Positions 36,791-49,198 of a stretch of 64,000 nt of DNA are shown here, piece by piece; the first letter of the stretch is position 1, and every line of letters starts with the position of its first letter. The position numbers and the translations under genes were made by a program. The stretch comes from Tetracladium setigerum. Its lineage: Eukaryota > Ascomycota > Leotiomycetes > Helotiales. The notes below the pieces were generated by a model. That model did no database searches. It worked only from the letters and a program-made list of their open reading frames with translations, and was not told the origin of the DNA. Where the stretch lies: the NCBI GenBank assembly GCA_031472005.1, contig PZJY01000009.1:682001-746000 (forward strand). Reading direction: 5' to 3'.

Positions 36791-38449
36791 ATAATAACGT
36801 ATTATGTGATTATATAACCCAGCTACTCTCTCTTATTTATATATAAGTAGATAGCTAGTCCCCCTTAAGGTAGATTAGTTAAGTAATATAACTCTTATAA
36901 AACTATCATTATAATTTATATAATATAATTTTAATAGGTTATAAGCATCCGACGCGCGCCTTAGATTATCTTATTGCTAAGTATTTAAGTCTATATATAT
37001 ATATATTATATTAACTATATATAGGAAGATACTTTATACTATATATATATATATATATATAAATATCTCTTAGAGTAATATTATTCTTAATTATCGGATC
37101 GGAAGTATATTATTAAGATATAATAAAAAAGTATATTAAGACTTAATAGCGAGAAAAAGGCTTAATATATAGCTATCTTTTCCCGCTTAAACCTAATTAG
37201 CTATTACTTAATAATAGTATAATAGAATATTAATATAGTTAGACTTATATTTAAGCTTAAATAATTAATATATTTATAGCTAGGTTTATACTATTAGTCT
37301 TAATTATAAGATAGCTCACTAGATAGCGGGTTAAAGTTAAACTTAAGTATTAGGCTTATTCTTAATTAAGATTCAAGATAATTAGCTAAGGTTATAAGAA
37401 GTAACTATAGCTTAGCTTAAAGAGATTATAGCGCTTTAATATAGCTAAGGAAGTCTAGAACTTAGCTTAACTAAACTAATATAACTAGCTTAAGACTAAG
37501 ACCGTAGTCTAGCTATTAATCGTACACGCTAAGCCTCTTAATTAAGATCCTTAGAAAAACTTAAATCTAACGACCGGCTATCTTATTATTATAAATCTAA
37601 TAAAGTTAAAGAAGCTAGTTATATATATAATAGAATCTAAAGTCTAAGAGAAGTAATTAAATAATTACTTAAAACCTTCTTAATAAAAACCCTTTAAAAG
37701 TAAGTTATAATTTAACTATTATTATTAAATAATTAAGTCTTTTACTTCCTTTACTTAAATTATATCTACTCCTTAGCTTATTAGGCTTTTAAAGCCTAGT
37801 TTAACTAGCTACACCTTATTATAAAACTTAATAAACCTCTTAATTATATATCTTACCTTGAATATAATCTAAAGATAAAACTTGAAAAGCCGGTAGACTC
37901 CTATTTATCCTTAGATAGCGACTCCGAGATCTCTCTCTCCGGAGCTTACTTTTAAGAAATATTATTATTAAGTTTATTTAGTAATAATAATCTATTCAGC
38001 TTTATATTTAGAATACCTAAGTTATTACTTTCTCGAAGTAAAAAGTAATCTTACTTATATTCTCGCTCCTCCTTTCCTCCTCTTATTATTTAATATCGGA
38101 AATTATCAAAATAAAAACCTTAAGTATACCTATAATTATAATCTTAATCCTCGAGTTAAATAATTAGGCCGAGTTTTAATAATAAGTAAATAAATAAATA
38201 ATAATTATTAAATATAATAATATTATTAATAATAAAGTCCCCGAGAAAGAAATAATACTTAAAGTTATCGCCGAAGGAGAAGAAGTATTAGAGATTCTAA
38301 CCCCGGAGTACTTTATAAAGCTCCGAACTTATAATAAAAGGATATTAAAATATATTATAAGCTTAAAGAGTAAATATAAGATTAATACTTACGCCCTAAT
38401 TAAAAAAGTAAAAAGTAATAGTAATATTATTAAAAATTCTAAAAGTAAA

Positions 38450-41250
38450 CTTAAAAATAAAAATAATATAAGAATATATTACTTGCGAGAGATATATCCT
38501 CGGTGTAATAAGATAGCGACTTTATAATAATAAAATTAAATATAATATTCGCCCCTTAGAACTAGTTTACTTTAACTTAATCGGCTTAATCTCGATTTAG
38601 GGGAGTCTTAGTAAATATTATATCGCTTACTCGATAAATAACTTTATAAAATAGGGGGCTTATAAGCTTGTTACAACTAAAGCTAAGGTATAGGACTTCT
38701 TTAATGAGTTTAAAGCTCTTTTTAAACGCTTAAGATAATAGATACGCCGAGTATAACTCGATAATAGTAAACTAGGTATAAAGTTAAAATTTAAGTAACT
38801 TTATATAAAGGAAGGTATTAGGATTAAATTAACTATCCCTTATAATCCCTAGTAAAATAACTTAAGTAAATAATATAAGTATACTCTTTAAACCTAAATA
38901 TAAATTCTTCTTTAAACTTATAATCTATTAAAGAAATACTAGCTCAAAATCATTTATATAGTCTAATACTTACTTAATTAAAGCTTATATAGCGCTCTTA
39001 ATTATTAGACCTTATATTTTACTTTTAATACTATTAACCTTAAACTCGAGTATTCGCATTATTAATTTAATAGACTATAATTTAGTCGGTAAATATAAGA
39101 AAAAGCTAGAAGACTGGGCGAATAAAGGGCTCTTAATTAGATATAATAGTAATACTATTGACTAAATCCTTATACCTAATAGAAATATTATTTAAGGAAT
39201 TAATATATATATTAAGAAATAAATATTAAAAGTTTAGAAAAGAAGCCTAGGAATAAAGGAGTAAGGTAAGAATCTCGTACTTATTAAAAAATAACGAAAC
39301 CTGCCTCTTTAAGTAACCCCGAAATAACTTACTTATTTTATTACTAAGGATTACTTCGATTTACTAATTTATAATTCATTAGCTAAATAATTAGAAGACT
39401 TTATTATTACTTTAATTACCTCGATTGCCTTTATTAGATTAGTTACTTTAATTATCCTTACTTTGAGAGAATTATTCTCTTTAGAACATAAAACTAAATT
39501 TGAATATATATTTAACATCTTTAAGAATTACTTAGAACTACGAACTCTTACGCTTAAGTAATTTATAAGAGAATACTCTAATAATATATTAGACTTTATA
39601 ATAAACTTAATCCAGAATTACCCTTATAGATATAATAATTTAAGCTCGCTAGACCCTCTCTATAAAAGTTACTAGATAATATATAGCTTCCTAGCTACTA
39701 TATAAGATATTAAACTATTCGAACTAAAGATTATTTATTAAGTAAAAAACTATAATAATTAGAATAAGTAGAAAGATATAGCTAAAGATAAGTACGACTT
39801 ATTAATAGAGAATATAATATAAACCCTAATTAAATTACCCTTAAATTAAAGGATATTAAATAGAAAGTAAGTATAGAAGCTTAAATAAGGACTAAATAGT
39901 AAAGTTATATATTATAAAGTATAATAGGTTATCCGCGGATTTAAATAAGAGGAAAGCTTAAACTACTTTGAGACTTTTGCGTCGGTAGTCAAGCCGATAA
40001 GCTATAAAGCTATCTTTGCTATTATTATAATAATAGATTAGGAAATTAAATAAATAGATATTAAAATAGCCTGCTTATGTAGGGATATTAATATTAAGGT
40101 ATATATTATATAATTAGAATTATTTAATAGTAATGGTTAGTAAGTGTGTAAGCTTAAGAAGGCTCTTTATAGATTAAAATATGTATTAAGAGTTTAATAT
40201 AATAAATTAATAAATTACTTAAAGGAACTCGGTTATATACCTCTAAATATTAATTCTTTTATCTTTTAAAGTAATAGTAATCTTATCGTAGTATATATTA
40301 ATAATCTCTTTATTATATGACTAGATATAGATAAAATTTAAAATTTAAAAAGGGGCCTAATTATATACTTTTAGATAATTAATCTTAACTTATATTTATA
40401 TTACTTAGGAATAAAGATTACTTAAGAGTAACTAAGCCGAATTATTAAACTAAGTTAATAAGGCTATTTAGAAAGGGTATTAAAAGACTTTAATATAATC
40501 GAGTATAAAGTTATCGCGATACTTATAAAGATATTACCTTAAGGACTTATTAAGGCCGATAATAAATATATTGCCTTATATTAATTTCTAAAAAAAACTA
40601 TTAAAAGACTATTAATTTACTTATATATACTATATTAAGCACTCGTCCGGATCTCGCTTTTATTATATTAATAGTTAATCGCTTTATATCGAATCTTATA
40701 AATAGATATTAAATTACTATAAAACATATCTCTAGATATGTCTGAGGTACGCTCGCTCGACTATAGCCTAATATTTACAAATAAGTTAAAAGACTTAGCT
40801 AAATATATTGATATAGACTAGGGTAGAGACCTTAAAACACGTCGATTTACCTTTAGATATATATTTAATATCGGTAATAAAGCTATTAGCTAATCTTTAA
40901 AGAGTAATTAATAATTACCTTTTCCTTATTTAGAGTAGAAATTACCGGATAAACTTAAGCTATTAAAGAGGCTATTTAGCTTAAGTATTTCCTCGCTTAA
41001 GTATATCGGGGCTATTATAAATCTCCTATTATTATTATCTTTTATAATAATTAGGGCATTATTGCACTTATTAAGAATCCTATCTTTTATACTTAAACTA
41101 AGTATATAAATATTTAGACTATAATTATTAATAAAAAGCTTAACTTAAGGGAGATTTAATTATAATATATACTTATCAAGTTATAAGTTATTAATAGTCT
41201 TATTAAGGTTCTTTATTAAGAGAAGTTTATAATATTCTAGAAATTAATCG
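38450..41250 (+). mobile_element. RIP-mutated Ty1/Copia retrotransposon pol relic
   Basis: The plus strand retains Copia domains in order, with numerous stops. At about 38560-38800 there is an integrase-core-like stretch (LVYFNLIGLIS, then YYIAYSINNF and LVTTKAKV). At 39070-39180 comes the post-integrase KYKKKLEDWANKGLLIRYNS motif. At 39925-40510 lies reverse transcriptase: VIRGFK-EESLNYFETFASVVK, ISYKAIFAII, KLKKALYRLKYVLRV, then YINNLFII at the catalytic YVDD position and YYLGIKIT. At about 41040-41220 RNase H is recognisable as GIIALIKNPIF followed by TKYINI. A purine-rich tract (aaggaggggagaa) near 42002-42014 could be the polypurine tract. Nothing here can be functional. Confidence 0.8.
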
Positions 41251-42163
41251 GCGTACTTTTATTTTATTAATTATAAATATCTTATGTCCTAGCCTTTATA
41301 TATAAAGTATAAACTAATATAGATATTATATATACTATTAAAATTTAAAGACTTTTAACCTTAACCTTATAAAGTTATCGCTAAATATTAAAAATACTAA
41401 GATACTAACCTCCTTTCTAACTATCTTAAAAAAACTTATTACTACTTAACATATATATATTATAATTATAATATATATACTTTATATCCTCCTTTATTAA
41501 AAAATTATTATCTCTTATTATAAATATACCTTAAATTAATATTAGACGAGAAATTACCTTTATACCTACTTTAATATATTACAAATTTAAGAATAAGCGC
41601 CTTAATAATATCCGCCTTAAATTTAATCTAATTTTCGCTAATCTCTCTAATATCGATAAAAATACTAATTATAATATTATATATTAGTATATCTAGCTAA
41701 GCTATATAAGTAGTAAATATTATATTAATAAACTTAATACCCTTAATAAACTTAATACTTTTAATAAACTTAATAATTAAATATTATATTTATACTTTGT
41801 TATATTTATAAATAAGGAAGATAAGAAGAATTAGTTAATAATTACTAACCTTAAGAAACTTAGTTATTTTAATGCCTTCTTTACTCTAAGACTTAATCCT
41901 ATATAAAATTACTATATCGGTTTCTTTATTATTAAAATAGATTATTATATATCTACTAATTAGACCTAAATACTATAGTATATATAGCTCGCTATTTTAA
42001 TTAAGGAGGGGAGAAATAGCGGATACTACCTCTTTTTATAAGATTATAATACTTATAATAACTTCGACCTAGTAAAATAACCCGAAGTATAACTTTAACA
42101 ACTTTTAAGTACATAATAAAACTTTTATAAGTATTATATAAAATAGAAAAGAATTAAAATCCT

Positions 42164-42725
42164 TGTTGGAATCAGATAAATGATAATATAAGTGATTAAG
42201 TGATTTAAATGATTTAAAGTGCAGTGGAAGTATTAGAGTGTTTAATGTGCTTGATTAAAAGAGATATCCTTAAGGGAATCTTAGTGATTTATATAATAAT
42301 AGTGAAGCGGTAGAATCCGATAGCATCGGCTTAATCCGATATACTAAAAGTACTAATGACTAAATTAAATATAAGACGGATAATTTAAAATCCCGAATTA
42401 AAACACTAATATAACCTATAAATAAGCCGGCCTTATTAAATCCGATTAAAATCCCTTAAATAAAAGACGGCATAATAAGAATCCGATTAAAATTACTTAA
42501 TAAGTAAGAAGGAGTAATTTTAGTCCGTACTAAATAACTTTTATGACTTATAAGTTAGTCGGCTTAATTATAAATCAATAAAGCTATTTAAACTAATTTA
42601 AGCTTTTAGAGCCGAAAGGATTGCAACCATTATCGTACAGCCTTAATAGGATAAAATATCCGATAAAGGGATTAAATAACTAATTTAGGTGATTATTATC
42701 ACTTATTAAATTAATAATATTTAAC
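42164..42725 (+). repeat. LTR family A, copy 1
   Basis: The segment starts TGTTGGAATCAGATAAATGA and shares almost base-for-base identity over some 560 bases with the element at 48611-49193, including the GATATCCTTAAGGGAATC and TTGCAACCATTATCGTA blocks. It ends ATTTAAC without a clear terminal CA, and no matching target duplication is visible, so its 3' junction has been altered. It closes the first AT-rich block. Confidence 0.85.
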
Positions 42726-43248
42726 GCATATAAGCTATCTTTACTTCCTTAAATTTGTAATGTTTAAATTAATAGCGATAATATCGCTTAATATTCGTGA
42801 ATATATTACTAAGTTCGGATTTAAAAATATAATATTATTATGCCCTTTCTATCATCCTACATAAACTTAATATATAGCAAACTTGAAAGAGATTGCAGCC
42901 GGGTTCATAGAGTTTATACTTGCGGGTGTTACCAATGGGCTAGGAGATGCGACCACGTGTTAATCGACGGTGTAAGGAGATTCATATAGTGCTTTACTAT
43001 AATAGGAAACGTCTTTGGCTACACATCAGTTAATTCTTGGCACAATGCAACGTTAGCACATGCAAAGGCACTTAGGCAGCAACAATAGATTTCTAGTACG
43101 AAAGGATGCCAAACCAAGACCAGACTTGGCCCTATTTCACTCCATCCGCTGCAAATCAAATCAAAACCTTCCAACAAAAAAGCATAGTAGAGTTCTCTGC
43201 ACATTTAATTAAATTCAACATAACAACTTCATAATCGCTTGCACCCCA
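42726..43248. other. Boundary of the AT-rich block and intergenic sequence
   Basis: Composition changes from AT-rich to ordinary near 42840. No gene is recognised up to the end of the next gene; a 61-codon minus-strand frame (43019-43204) lacks features. Confidence 0.4.
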
Positions 43249-43733
43249 CTACAACGCCCTTGCTGCCGCAATGAGCATTCTATTGATGCTCCCAGCATTA
43301 ACTCCTTGTTCAGGCTTCACAGGTCTATAATGGCCAAACTGCTCATCCAGCTCATCTTCGGTCCACTCCCTGCTCGGCTCAGTCCCAAAATAAACACCGT
43401 TATCATCCCTAGCAAACCACTTCTTGAAGTCCCCTCTCGGCATGAAAACCACCTTCGTAATCCGGCCGTCCCCAGTTTCCTTCTCTTCCTTCTTCTTCTT
43501 GAAGATGTTTTGGATCTTAGCGGTCTTGCTCTTCGTTTCTTCTACGTTCGAAGATAGCGGTTTGATGGAAGGTATGACGTTATTGACAACGACTGTGGTG
43601 ATGGCGTCGTCTGAATATGTTTTGTTTTCGTATCGTGGTTCGAACGAGTTTCCCCCCAAGTCTTGTATTTGTCAATAGATGGCTCGGTGTTTTGGTTTCC
43701 CTCTAGGTTGTTGCGGAGGGTTGTTTCTGCCAT
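43249..43733 (-). CDS. Hypothetical protein, about 160 aa (one suspected frameshift)
   Basis: The reading frame begins at the ATG at 43733 (MAETTLRNNLEGNQ) and continues in a second frame after a G run (C6 on the plus strand at 43652-43657), where one added base would join YKTWG to GNSFEPRYENKTYSDD smoothly. The remainder has a lysine-rich patch (IFKKKKEEKE), then FMPRGDFKKWFARDDNGVYFG and an SREWTEDELDEQFGHY segment, ending at 43249. I do not recognise the family, but the composition is that of a soluble, expressed protein. A real one-base deletion would make it a pseudogene; the pattern elsewhere in the window favours a sequence error. Confidence 0.55.
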
Positions 43734-44969
43734 GGTTGGAGAGATGGATTTGATAGCGGACTTGATAGATAGAGGCTGTAGTGGTGGTGAAAAGAGGTTA
43801 TCCAAAGCAGATTAAAGAAGTGCTAATTCTACTGAAAAGCTCGAGGGCGATAGGGGTTTCTAAGGATCTACTTATACTTCCCAGAACATCGCGACCGAGT
43901 TTGAGGTTTGTGTGGCTGTAGTGCACTGGAAAGTGAGCTCATTTTGTTAGTTTGCATAGCAGTAACCAAGATTTTTATTGATTTCATTGAGCATTCTGAG
44001 GGACGGAAGTTCTGGACCTCGTTATTCCGCCAATAAAGGTACCTTGGCCAAGGGCAATTCGTCGGTGGAAACCTGGTACCGTCGTATAAGAAGTGCGCGT
44101 GCAGTTGCATCAAATCCAGTAGTTGAACTGCGCCTACCATACTTTCCAATCAGCTGCACACCAGATGAAAACTCTCCAACGGCGACATCAACATAGCCCC
44201 CAAGAGCGATAAGCACGTCCCTCAGCGCAAATAGGCTAAATGATTCATACGGCCAAAAAGGGTAAGTATTGACCGGTGTTAAACTTTAATATATTAAATC
44301 AAGAAATGCACTAGATCTTTAGTAGGGCTGACTGTTGCACCAGGGTCCAAGGTTCTAGCAATCACTAGACAAGTCAAAGCTCAAAAGGTAGCACCAGGTA
44401 GCTCACCAATAGTAACATCGCTTTACCTGAGACCGAATTTCGAGTATAGAAGGCATCCATTATGGAGTGACCTAATTCTCGATATATGTCAATATTATAT
44501 TAACTCTATCCAATAACAACTATCTCGCCCACGCCTAGCCTCTATTTCGTACTCTCCGTCGGAGTGAAACCTGACCGCTTTTGACAATTCTGCAATGACT
44601 AAAACACCAACAATCTCACCCTCCTCAAAAATATCAAAAGTATTTCTGAGAGATAAAACGATTTATTGGAGTCCGGCAGATTAAATGAGCTAGGCTTCAT
44701 AAAATTTGAATACGTGGTTGTTTTGATATCGATTTAAAAGTGTGTCACTGGGGGCGAGCTTATCGAGATCGAGGCAGACGGATATGTGCCATGCAATCTC
44801 GCCGCCTTTTCCTTAAGCTGCAACCGGCTAGAGCTCCATTTCGTCCTCAATTCTGCCGTTTGAATTTCATTCCAGAACAATCCCATCAATTCATCCACTC
44901 ACATATCGAAACCAACATACCGGTTAAAACAATCCTTCAAATAACGCAGACAACGAGAAGCAATCCACG
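43734..44969. other. Intergenic interval without a recognised gene
   Basis: Overlapping minus-strand open frames at 43868-44149 and 44022-44216 have no family features. The stretch around 44280-44740 is moderately AT-rich. Confidence 0.35.
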
Positions 44970-45213
44970 ATGTCTCGACCTAACGATTCCTCCGAAGAGA
45001 TACTCGAAGTATCAAGTCCAGGGAACACCCCCCGCGCAAACGCCACAACAACCACCATAAAGACAACCATAAACCCCAACCCACCACCACCACAAAAAAC
45101 ACCCCAAAACCCCTCCCACATCACCATCCATAACCCCTCTCGAAAAGTCCTGGTGGGCACTCTCCTTCGACGCCCTCTATACCGAAGCTAAACGCCACGG
45201 GCACGGTAAATAA
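44970..45213 (+). CDS. Possible small polar protein (frame uncertain)
   Basis: An ATG at 44970 opens MSRPNDSSEEILEVSSPGN, followed by Thr-, Asn- and Pro-rich sequence. In that frame it ends at 45191. In the +1 frame the last third reads as more protein-like sequence (PLEKSWWALSFDALYTEAKR) and stops near 45211. Poly-C and poly-A runs between 45070 and 45115 could hide an indel that links the two. I do not recognise a family. It may be a small gene or a remnant. Confidence 0.3.
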
Positions 45214-45884
45214 AATAAAGAATCGCGTAAAGATAACCGTATCAAAATCATTAAATCAAAATTAGAAGGTTAAAGCGATTGGGAGTGCTCACCTTTGTGG
45301 TTATATGAATTGGAGGTTCTGGACACGTTGAAACTCCAAGCGGTATATATTGAATTCCAAGGGGACGTTACCTTACGGAGGGGCCAGACCAAAAGAAAGT
45401 AGACCGCCTGTGTGGCAGAACAGTCTTGGCTCGATTTCTCATACTACATTTACGTGCTTTGTCGTTTATATATTCAGACCTATCTGTCATCAACTGAATA
45501 AGGTATAGTATATTGATTGTTATCAGATACATGGCTACTACCTATCGACTTTGCACATCGTTCTAGATTCCGCAATCTGACGAAGGATTCAAGACTTGTG
45601 CAACAGGTCACAGGGTCATTCCGCATCCAGCAAGTCTCGAGGTTCCATCTCTGTTGGTTCGACCTCTTTCTTTATTATCTGTATATTACAACTAACTACG
45701 CCAAGTCACGAACGACTAGCAACCAGTCGAGGTGAGGAAGAAGACGCTCAACATCACAGTCAAGGACTCCCACTCGGCATCAAGGAGTGGAAATGTCATC
45801 GTCTCCATAATGGAAGTAAGGCCAACATTCTCCCAAGATATCGCTGTAGATGGTGAGGAAGTCGTAGACTTTAAATTTCTGGTG
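45214..45884. other. Intergenic interval without a recognised gene
   Basis: No gene is supported here. Overlapping open frames between 45517 and 45934 on both strands look like chance frames. Confidence 0.35.
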
Positions 45885-46495
45885 TTAGTGTAAGAGCTCT
45901 TGTTTATCGGTAGTTTCGGCGCACTCATCGCCATCGGGATGGAAACGAGAATTCAGCGCGGATTTAACGAGGTGGAAGTAATAAGCCCCCTTTCTCTCTG
46001 AAGCTTCGATGCTTTGCGCGTCTCGCATAACACTCTCAACAGAGGCTTGATCCGCATAAATGAAAAATTGTCGAGACAGTTTCTCAAAACCAAACAAGGT
46101 CACACGTGATTCTAGATCCCGACCTTGCATTTCGGATAACGCTGCGGCTCGCTTGTAGTCCTCGTAGACTGAATCATCAAAGTACGTTCGAGCCGTCCTC
46201 CAATCCACGCCGTCTAACTGATTACGGTCCTCCACGATAGGACAACAAAATTTTAGTCGTAAGCTCTGATCTGATGGCATCCATAAATATCGATCTGACT
46301 AGTCTTGAAAGGCTCTCACAAAAGCATCCTAGTCAGCTTGTGACTTGTAAGTATAACGCAAAATCGTAAAACTAAACGTCTCCTCATCACTATCTTCGAG
46401 ATAGTTTCGAATCGTCTCCGCGGGATCATCGTCATCGTCCCTGCCACCCTCCTTTCTATACCTGGCATAACGATGTGGCTCCTGGTTACTCAACT
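45885..46495 (-). pseudogene. Decayed gene for an uncharacterised fungal protein, with RIP-type nonsense codons
   Basis: A continuous minus-strand reading from about 46495 gives EPHRYARYRKEGG, an acidic stretch, EETFSFTILRYTYKSQAD, then TAG (46331-46329), DAFVRAFQD, a second TAG (46301-46299), and a long uninterrupted C-terminal part with YEDYKRAAALSEMQGRDLES and FEKLSRQFFIYADQASVESV. The FTI-R-Y-x-W-x-x-FV pattern followed by a LLDG-like segment and an IYAD-type strand recalls a large family of uncharacterised fungal proteins. The first TAG stands where TGG (Trp) is expected, a TpG-to-TpA change consistent with RIP leaking from nearby repeats. No start codon or upstream exon is certain. Confidence 0.6.
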
Positions 46496-47123
46496 ATAGA
46501 GATATAGTGATAGATGACATTACTGAACTCTGCATGTGGGTGACTTATGAAGATCGAGAATGGGTAGAGCCGTACAGGCAAAGGTTTTATCGCACAAGCT
46601 AGCCTTTAAGAAGATTTTGGTTATGCGACGGATAAGGGCGGTTGAATCGGACTATCCTAGAGAATAATCGGTTCATAGGTACCTAGTGGACCAAATCCGT
46701 ACCATCAAGTGCTTAAGTTGATAATGGATAAGAGGGAATGAAGTGACTATAAAACTACGTTAAGGATAGGTCCCACAGCGTCGATGGCTTAAGTAGCTAC
46801 CCACTACACTATACCAAATGTTATTTCGTGGAGCAGACTTAGCAGAGGGGCAAGTCGTAAATTGAGAACAATTGGCTAAAATCACGGAGTGGAGCCGCTA
46901 AATATTTTCACGGCCTGGTATACTGAAATACAAAGCTCTTATATGATTATTAATGGTAAACCAAAGATGTCGATGTCGACGTATACTATAACAATGATAA
47001 CAACTTTACATAATCATTAGGACAATTTAGATTCCATATACTAGGCAAGCCTTCAACCGCAGCTATACAGAACGAAAGGATAACAGGACGCTCTCCCCTC
47101 ACAAGCCATTCTTCAGAAAACAC
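46496..47123. other. Intergenic interval without a recognised gene
   Basis: About 630 bases with scattered stops on all frames. No gene or repeat is recognised. Confidence 0.35.
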
Positions 47124-47376
47124 CTAACAATCAACTTTAAAGCAACTAGAATCATAAAACACGGCCGGAGTCGACTTCAGAGTCAGGTTCCCCGTGGATG
47201 TGACTGGACCCAACTGCAATGCTCCCACACTAATATCGTAGCATTCGCATCGCCCTCTTATAGTGGTCGCGTTAAACGCTGGCGGATAGAGACCGATCGA
47301 TCGATAGTAATCGCCCGTGCGATTCTGACAGAATCTCGCGCAGCTCGTTGGCGTGTACTCATCAGGTTGTTCTGAC
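47124..47376 (-). pseudogene. 3' exon of a cysteine-rich, probably secreted protein, cut off by the transposon block
   Basis: Read on the minus strand from an AG acceptor at 47377, one exon encodes about 83 residues: SEQPDEYTPTSCARFCQN, RTGDYYRSIGLYPPAFNATT, RGRCECYDISVGALQLG, and an end with two further cysteines (DSSCFKVDC) before the TAG at 47126-47124. The spacing of six cysteines and the CECYD element resemble WSC-like or other fungal extracellular Cys-rich domains, though I cannot fix the family. Upstream sequence turns into the AT-rich repeat block at about 47450, so the 5' exons appear lost. It was not obvious as an open frame because it lacks its own start. Confidence 0.5.
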
Positions 47377-47514
47377 CTGAATAAATCGTCTCAGTACTTG
47401 GCGTCTGATCAGTGATACTCTTGCTCACCACATATTTAGAGACGAGCCGCTTACTTAATTATAATTATATAATTATATAAGATTACTAAGGGTTATAGTA
47501 ATTTACAGTAATCT

Positions 47515-47710
47515 AAGAGAATAAAGGTTCTATATAAGATTTAATATGTTTTATTAAATAAGGAGTTCATATTTATTTAAATTAAAAATCTTTATTTTAA
47601 TACTTAGTTTATAATTATATTTATAATTTACTCTCTTTAATAAATATTAATTAAACCTTATTATTTATTTACGAGTAAACATTAATTATTATATTAAAAG
47701 TTTATAATAT
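47515..47710 (+). repeat. Repeat C, copy 1 (putative left LTR)
   Basis: The stretch AAGAGAATAAAGGTTCTATA onward aligns with 52453-52650 through about 190 bases, for example TTTTATTAAATAA and the final CGAGTAA. This copy has almost no C or G left, whereas the right copy keeps CTGCTCTCTATCGACG, so RIP was uneven. Confidence 0.6.
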
Positions 47711-48605
47711 AATAATGCTTTAAATACCTTTTTAAATCTTAATATTTTAACTTTTAATTTAAGTTATTCTTCCCCGATTATATATAATTCGCGAGTAACT
47801 AACTTCTTTATTAAAGTCCCTTAATTTAATTTATCAATAAAAACATATTACTCTTCTTCTTTTAATATAAAGTTACTTAATATAATATTTATCTTTATAT
47901 TAAACTTTTTGAATTTAAATATATTCTAGTCCTTTAAATATTAATATATTAAGTTTTAAGTAAATTAACCTTATAAAGTTTATTTAATATATTTATTCTC
48001 GCTTAAAGATATGTATTTTCTCGCTTTAAATAATTATTTATTATTCGTATATTATAAAATAATTATTTCTTTTAACTTCTTATGAAACCTCTTCTTTTAT
48101 AGGGTCCGGGACGTTATTACTATATATTTAATACTTAATATTATACGCGTTCTATCTTAATCTATTAAGGTAAAAGTGGTATTATCTAACTATTTTACTA
48201 TTATTTATAATATCCTAAGGAATAAACTTTTCGCTTAAAAGGTTCTTTATTATGTATAGGGTTATAAAGAATATAGCCGCTAATAATTAATAAGATATTT
48301 AATAATTCCTTTAACTTACGTTTAGTTACGTCTAAACCCTTTAATTTATAATTAATATTTAACTATCCGTCCGTTATATTATTATTAGTGTTATCCTTTA
48401 AGATTAGAAAGATTATATTAATTTAATAATTTTTTAAGGTCAAGGCTTATTTCTTTTAACTCTTAATTTTCTAATTCCTTCCCTTAAGGTAAGAGTTAAC
48501 TTAATATCTTAATAAGTAATATATAATTATAATTATTTTTCTTAACATCTCCTTATTTTCTATTATTCTATTTGATAATGAAATGAATTTATTAAGAGCG
48601 TTTAT

Positions 48606-49198
48606 AATCTTGTTGGAATCAGATAAATGATAATATAAGTGATTAAGTGATTTAAATGATTATAGTGCAGTGGAAGTGATCAGGTGATCATAAGAGTGTT
48701 TAATGTGCTTGATTAAAAGAGATATCCTTAAGGGAATCCTAGTGATTTATATAATGATAGTGAATCGGTAGAATCCGATAGTATCGGCTTAATCCGATAT
48801 ACTAAAAGTACTAATTATTAATTAAATAATAAGACGGGTAAATTAAAATCCCGATTAAAACACTAATATAACTTAGAAATAAGCCGGCCTTATTAAATCC
48901 GATTAAAATCCCTCAAATATAAGACGGTATAATAAGAATCCGATTAAAATTACTTAATAAGTAAGACGGAGTAATTTTAGTCCGTACTAAATAACTTTTT
49001 ATGACTCATAAGTAAGTCGGCTTAATTATAAATCAATAAAGCTATTTAAGCCAATTTAAGTTATTAGAGCCGAAAGGGTTGCAACCATTATCGTAAAGCC
49101 GAAATAGGATAAAATATCCTTAAAATTAATTAAAGGGAGTAAATAACTAATTTAGGTGATTATTATCACTTATTAAATTAATAATATTTAACAAATCT
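48606..49198 (+). mobile_element. Solo LTR (family A, copy 2) with 5-bp target-site duplication AATCT
   Basis: The LTR runs from 48611 (TGTTGGAATCAGATAAATGA) to 49193 (AATATTTAACA), 583 bases with TG...CA ends. It is flanked directly by AATCT at 48606-48610 and AATCT at 49194-49198. No internal retroelement domain lies between, so it is a solo LTR formed by recombination. It lies inside the larger repeat C element and therefore inserted later. It is nearly identical to copy 1 at 42164, unlike its heavily mutated surroundings. Confidence 0.9.

Noticed and set aside
42164..49193. The two LTR A copies as ends of one full-length retrotransposon
   Set aside because: The 6 kb between them contains ordinary single-copy genes, and the right copy has its own target duplication, so they are independent insertions.
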